DNA of 64,000 nucleotides from Aquabacterium soli. Lineage in GTDB: Bacteria; Pseudomonadota; Gammaproteobacteria; Burkholderiales; Burkholderiaceae_C. The stretch covers positions 186,001-250,000 of the forward strand of contig NZ_RSED01000004.1 of NCBI RefSeq assembly GCF_003933735.1, read 5' to 3'. Both the position numbers and the translations under genes were made by a program. Positions 61,801-64,000 of this stretch are shown piece after piece. Position 1 is the stretch's first letter; each line of letters opens with the position of its first letter. The notes under the pieces were generated by a model that did not search any database, was not told the origin of the DNA, and saw only the letters and a program-made list of their open reading frames with translations.

Positions 61801-64000
61801 CGAACTGGTGCAGCAGGCGCCGGATTTCTTCGGCCGCGTCGCTGAACAGGGTGGCCGAGGCTTCGTCGCCGCGGCCGGAACTTTGGGAGCGCGCCAGGGC
61901 ATGCTCCAGCGCCCGCGCCAGGCGCGACAACTCGGTGTAGCCCACCGTGCCGGAGTTGCCGGCCAGCGAGTGCGCCAGGGCGATGGTCTCGTCGCCGATC
62001 GAGCGGTGGTGCCACTCGAGCGCCCACTCTCCCAGCTGCATGCTCAGGCGGCGCGACTGTTCATCGGCCTCGTTGAGGTAGATGTTGAACAGCGGGATGC
62101 TGATGCGCAAGGGGCCGATCACCTTGACCTGTTCATCGTCGCTGAGCCCGCCTTCAACCAGCGGTTCTGGCGCCGTGTCAAGCGCTGGCTCAGGCTCGGA
62201 AAGGTCGAGGCTGATGGTTTCCGCAGCGGGCTCATCGGGCAGATCGAGGGCGAAGTCCGGCTCGGCAAGGTCCAGGCCACCGGTGACATCCGCGGTGTCG
62301 GCAGGATCGGCCGGCATCTCGATGGCCTCACCGATGTCGATCATCTCGATCTGGTCGGTCGGCAGGGGCTCGTCGGACAAGGCCTCAGGCAGGGCGACAT
62401 CCAGAGGCGGCCCCTCTTCGTACGTCAGCGTGTCGGAGAACACGGGCGGCGCGGTGTCCTCGAAGGCTGGCGTCTGCTCCGCAGGCGTGGTTTCAGAGAC
62501 CGCATCGCGTGAGGCCTCATCTTCACGGAGGTTGAGGACCAGGCGGTCCACTGCCTCCTCCAGCAGAGGCGGTGCCTCCACCGGATCGCCCGCATGGGCC
62601 GGCGGTTCGACCTCGGGCGGCGAGAACACATCGGCCACCGTGTCCGTCAGGGGCGGCGTGTCGTTGGCGGCCGCGGTCGCAGCCAGGGCCTGCGCCTCGG
62701 CTTCACGCGCCACGGCGTCGTCGTCCACCAGCGAGACTTCGATCAGCTCGATCTCGGGAGGCAACTCGGGCAGTTCGACGAGCGGCTCCGCGTGCTCTGG
62801 CAGCACGAGCTCAACGGGCTCGGGCAACTCGGCCGGCAGGTCAGCGGGCGCGTCGGCAGGCAACGCAGCCTCAGCGACCGAAGGCACATCGGGGGCCACG
62901 ATGGTCTCGCGGCGGCCGTCCTGGCGCAGGGCCTCGGCGGCGCGCACCAAGCCAGCGGGCGACCAGCCGCGGTCCTGCCGGGCGGTGATGGCATCCACCC
63001 AGCGCTCCAGGTGCGTCAGCGCCTCGATGCTCAGGCCCATCAGTTCATCACTGGCAGGCACCTGCGATGCAAGCCAGGTGTTGTAGAGCTGTTCGTAGGC
63101 CCAGGCGGCCTCGCCGAAATCACCCAGCCCGACCATGCGCGAGCTGCCCTTGAGCGTGTGGAAGGCGCGGCGCACCGTGGTCAGCAGTCCCACGTCGTCG
63201 GGTGTGCGAGACAGGCCGGCCACGGCCGTGCGGGCATCGCCGATCACCTCGCGCGCTTCTTCGATGAAGATGTCGCGCATCTCATCGTCTTCTTCCAGGC
63301 CGGTCGCCTCCGGGGCCGCGGGCCTCTCGGGCACCAGCGGCGCCTGCGGCAAGGGCTCTGGCAAGACGTCGATCGGCGTGTCGACGCCCACCGGCTCGGT
63401 CACGGATTGCACGAAATCGTTCAGCGCGGCCACGGCCTCGTCACGGGCCTGCTGCTGCTCGACCTGGTCGTCGGTGGCGGCCGCACGGTCAAGCGCGGCC
63501 TGGGCGTTGGCCAGGCTGGCAGCCAGCGAAGGCTGGTCCTGCACCAGGGGCGTGTCCGCCAGGTGCTGCAGTTCGTCGGACAGGTCGGCCAGCGGCACAT
63601 CGGCACGCACCACGGATTCGGCCAGCGTTTCTGCGACCTCCTGCGAGTGCACACGCTCGACTTGTTCCGCCGGACGCGCCATCACCTCGATGGGGTCGAT
63701 GTCGGGCTGGGGCTGCGGGGCGCGGCCCATGATGGGCGAGAGCAGGCCCGTGTCGGCGTTGAAGACGAACAGGTGCTTGGCCAGGCCAGGCTGCACGGCC
63801 AGCATGTCCACCAGGAAGCCCACAGCCCCCAGGTTGGACGCCAGCCGGTCGTGCACGCCGCTGTTCGCCGCCTGCAGCAGATCGGCCCCCGGGGCCAGCA
63901 GCGCTTCGACATCGGCGCGCATGCGCGAGACCGCGTGCGCCGCAGCATCCAGGCCCAGCACGGCCAGCACGCCCTTCATGGACTGCAGCTGCGAAGGCAC
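58895..64000 (-). CDS. chpA: ChpA/PilL-type CheA hybrid kinase (N-terminus outside window)
   Basis: At least 1701 residues are present and the 5' end is cut. Domains in order: at least three phosphotransfer (Hpt) modules (AFHTLKGSSRMVG near visible residue 281; ALAHSLAGNSGTVG, divergent; TLHTFKGGARLAG), separated by very acidic Ala/Pro/Glu linkers. Then come the CheA dimerisation and ATPase core (LLRNSVTHGIEAPASRQAQG, LAGRGIGMDVVRAEVNAMGG), a CheW-like domain and a C-terminal receiver (LVVDDSLTVRRVTQRLL, Asp in VVLSDIEMPRMDG). This is the layout of Pseudomonas ChpA/PilL, which controls type IV pilus twitching and cAMP. The pil-chp partners would lie beyond the right edge. Confidence 0.9.
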   Translation of the reverse strand: MPSQLQSMKGVLAVLGLDAAAHAVSRMRADVEALLAPGADLLQAANSGVHDRLASNLGAVGFLVDMLAVQPGLAKHLFVFNADTGLLSPIMGRAPQPQPDIDPIEVMARPAEQVERVHSQEVAETLAESVVRADVPLADLSDELQHLADTPLVQDQPSLAASLANAQAALDRAAATDDQVEQQQARDEAVAALNDFVQSVTEPVGVDTPIDVLPEPLPQAPLVPERPAAPEATGLEEDDEMRDIFIEEAREVIGDARTAVAGLSRTPDDVGLLTTVRRAFHTLKGSSRMVGLGDFGEAAWAYEQLYNTWLASQVPASDELMGLSIEALTHLERWVDAITARQDRGWSPAGLVRAAEALRQDGRRETIVAPDVPSVAEAALPADAPADLPAELPEPVELVLPEHAEPLVELPELPPEIELIEVSLVDDDAVAREAEAQALAATAAANDTPPLTDTVADVFSPPEVEPPAHAGDPVEAPPLLEEAVDRLVLNLREDEASRDAVSETTPAEQTPAFEDTAPPVFSDTLTYEEGPPLDVALPEALSDEPLPTDQIEMIDIGEAIEMPADPADTADVTGGLDLAEPDFALDLPDEPAAETISLDLSEPEPALDTAPEPLVEGGLSDDEQVKVIGPLRISIPLFNIYLNEADEQSRRLSMQLGEWALEWHHRSIGDETIALAHSLAGNSGTVGYTELSRLARALEHALARSQSSGRGDEASATLFSDAAEEIRRLLHQFAAGFLKSPPEDLLQRLEHYEPSEALRADVANRQHLRLVRTDGDEALDVDAADAGEPALSDDPAEPPFEQAPEVQAPDEPVPQASVPPDDAQSEVVDVPLDSLPQQTVSLGLPEIKPFEPLPEEPASEHLVRAVGTDVDLGPDADIESVDAIDADLFPIFEEEALELLPQLAGDMRQWVQHPERQDLATACMRTLHTFKGGARLAGAMRLGELAHRMESAIERLIAGDQADPADLEALQARSDVLAEVFESLQRRDLSVQQDLAQLPASLVAPGTGDMAPAYDGLVRDAGDSALADLPSAQVGPASTQAQDGQALSAVPIDWSSVRTDFQPGAQAGADAVAASSIAAVRVRPRLLDRLVNHAGEVSIARTRLSAQMQQMRGSVGDLTENLDRLRQQLRDIELQAETQLSTRMEAARASQQNFDPLEFDRYTRFQELTRMMAESVNDVATVQRGLVRNLESAEDQLAAQSRLTRDLQDDLLRTRMVEFEGLSDRLYRVVRQAAKETGKQVRLDLVGGHTEVDRGVLDRMAGAFEHLLRNSVTHGIEAPASRQAQGKEPMGTIIVAVHQEGNEVAIEFRDDGAGLDLERIRRKAEAQQLLVPGAEASEADLAQLIFTPGFSTAESVTELAGRGIGMDVVRAEVNAMGGRIETATAAGQGTSFKLILPLTTAVTKVVMVRCGDLVVSIPTNLVELVRRARAEEIEHAYASGTLPYADLTLPFFWFGALLQHSPRGLAEGRSLPVVVVRSAQQRVALHVDEVLGNQDVVVKNLGPQLSRVPGLAGMTLLASGAVALIYNPVALATVYGAQAQTWSRQARVAEAGAPADQVDAARSPAALEAPAAPLVLVVDDSLTVRRVTQRLLTREGYRVTLAKDGLEALEKMAEEIPLVVLSDIEMPRMDGFDLARNLRGDERWKNVPIVMITSRIAQKHRDYAAELGVNHYLGKPYSEEELVSLVARYTHAALSQQDAEG

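Overview
The window is GC-rich, densely packed bacterial DNA. Gene content points to a betaproteobacterium of the order Burkholderiales, plausibly near the Aquabacterium/Leptothrix/Sphaerotilus group. The clues are PEP-CTERM proteins, EutBC without a microcompartment, a PyrR-PyrB-PyrX operon, a ChpA/PilL-type kinase and the ftsK-lolA-rarA neighbourhood. This assignment is an inference from family content. I saw no phage, insertion sequence, CRISPR array, rRNA or tRNA.

Layout. 0-8.5 kb: a stress and regulation block holding a CBS-domain protein, small exported proteins, topoisomerase IB, a DUF4142 lipoprotein, a hemerythrin, rpoN (sigma-54) and an NtrC-type activator. Several of these genes carry good -24/-12 sigma-54 promoter matches. 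8.6-13.3 kb: a PAS-GGDEF diguanylate cyclase and alaC. 13.3-18.9 kb: a six-gene minus-strand operon combining a MOSC protein, a 76-aa protein, a class III aminotransferase, an AurF-type diiron N-oxygenase, a glutamine amidotransferase and a MocR regulator, with a 36-bp palindromic operator candidate upstream. This is the best candidate for an undescribed pathway. 19-27 kb: a LysR regulator divergent from a catalytically degenerate alpha/beta-hydrolase and a MexEF-OprN-like efflux operon. 27.4-29 kb: two paralogous membrane-anchored proteins built on a (V/I)PV hexad. 29-35.5 kb: AraC/MFS pair, a PEP-CTERM protein, cytochrome c, a class II amidotransferase and gshA. 35.5-39.7 kb: eutBC and rarA. 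39.8-50 kb: a microprotein, a DEAD-box helicase with a perfect 84-bp tandem repeat, lolA, a second PEP-CTERM protein, ftsK, a Crp-like regulator, trxB and rpmB-rpmG. 50-58.8 kb: a desaturase; the yqgE-ruvX-pyrR-pyrB-pyrX-plsC operon, in which four junctions are ATGA overlaps; photolyase; a second diguanylate cyclase. 58.9-64 kb: a very large CheA-type hybrid kinase cut by the window edge.

Two non-coding themes stand out. First, three copies of a structured repeat (about 27.0-27.4, 49.5-49.7 and 49.9-50.1 kb) share a core, but each is closed by its own private terminal inverted repeat. The stems therefore differ between copies while staying self-complementary, as expected for selection on RNA or single-stranded DNA folding. 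All three lie in gaps between convergent genes. Second, near-consensus sigma-54 promoters cluster around rpoN and the NtrC-like activator, suggesting a local sigma-54 stress regulon that may include rpoN itself.

Start sites were adjusted from the longest open frame where a Shine-Dalgarno sequence, signal peptide or family N-terminus supported it. All functions are inferred from sequence; no database search was run.
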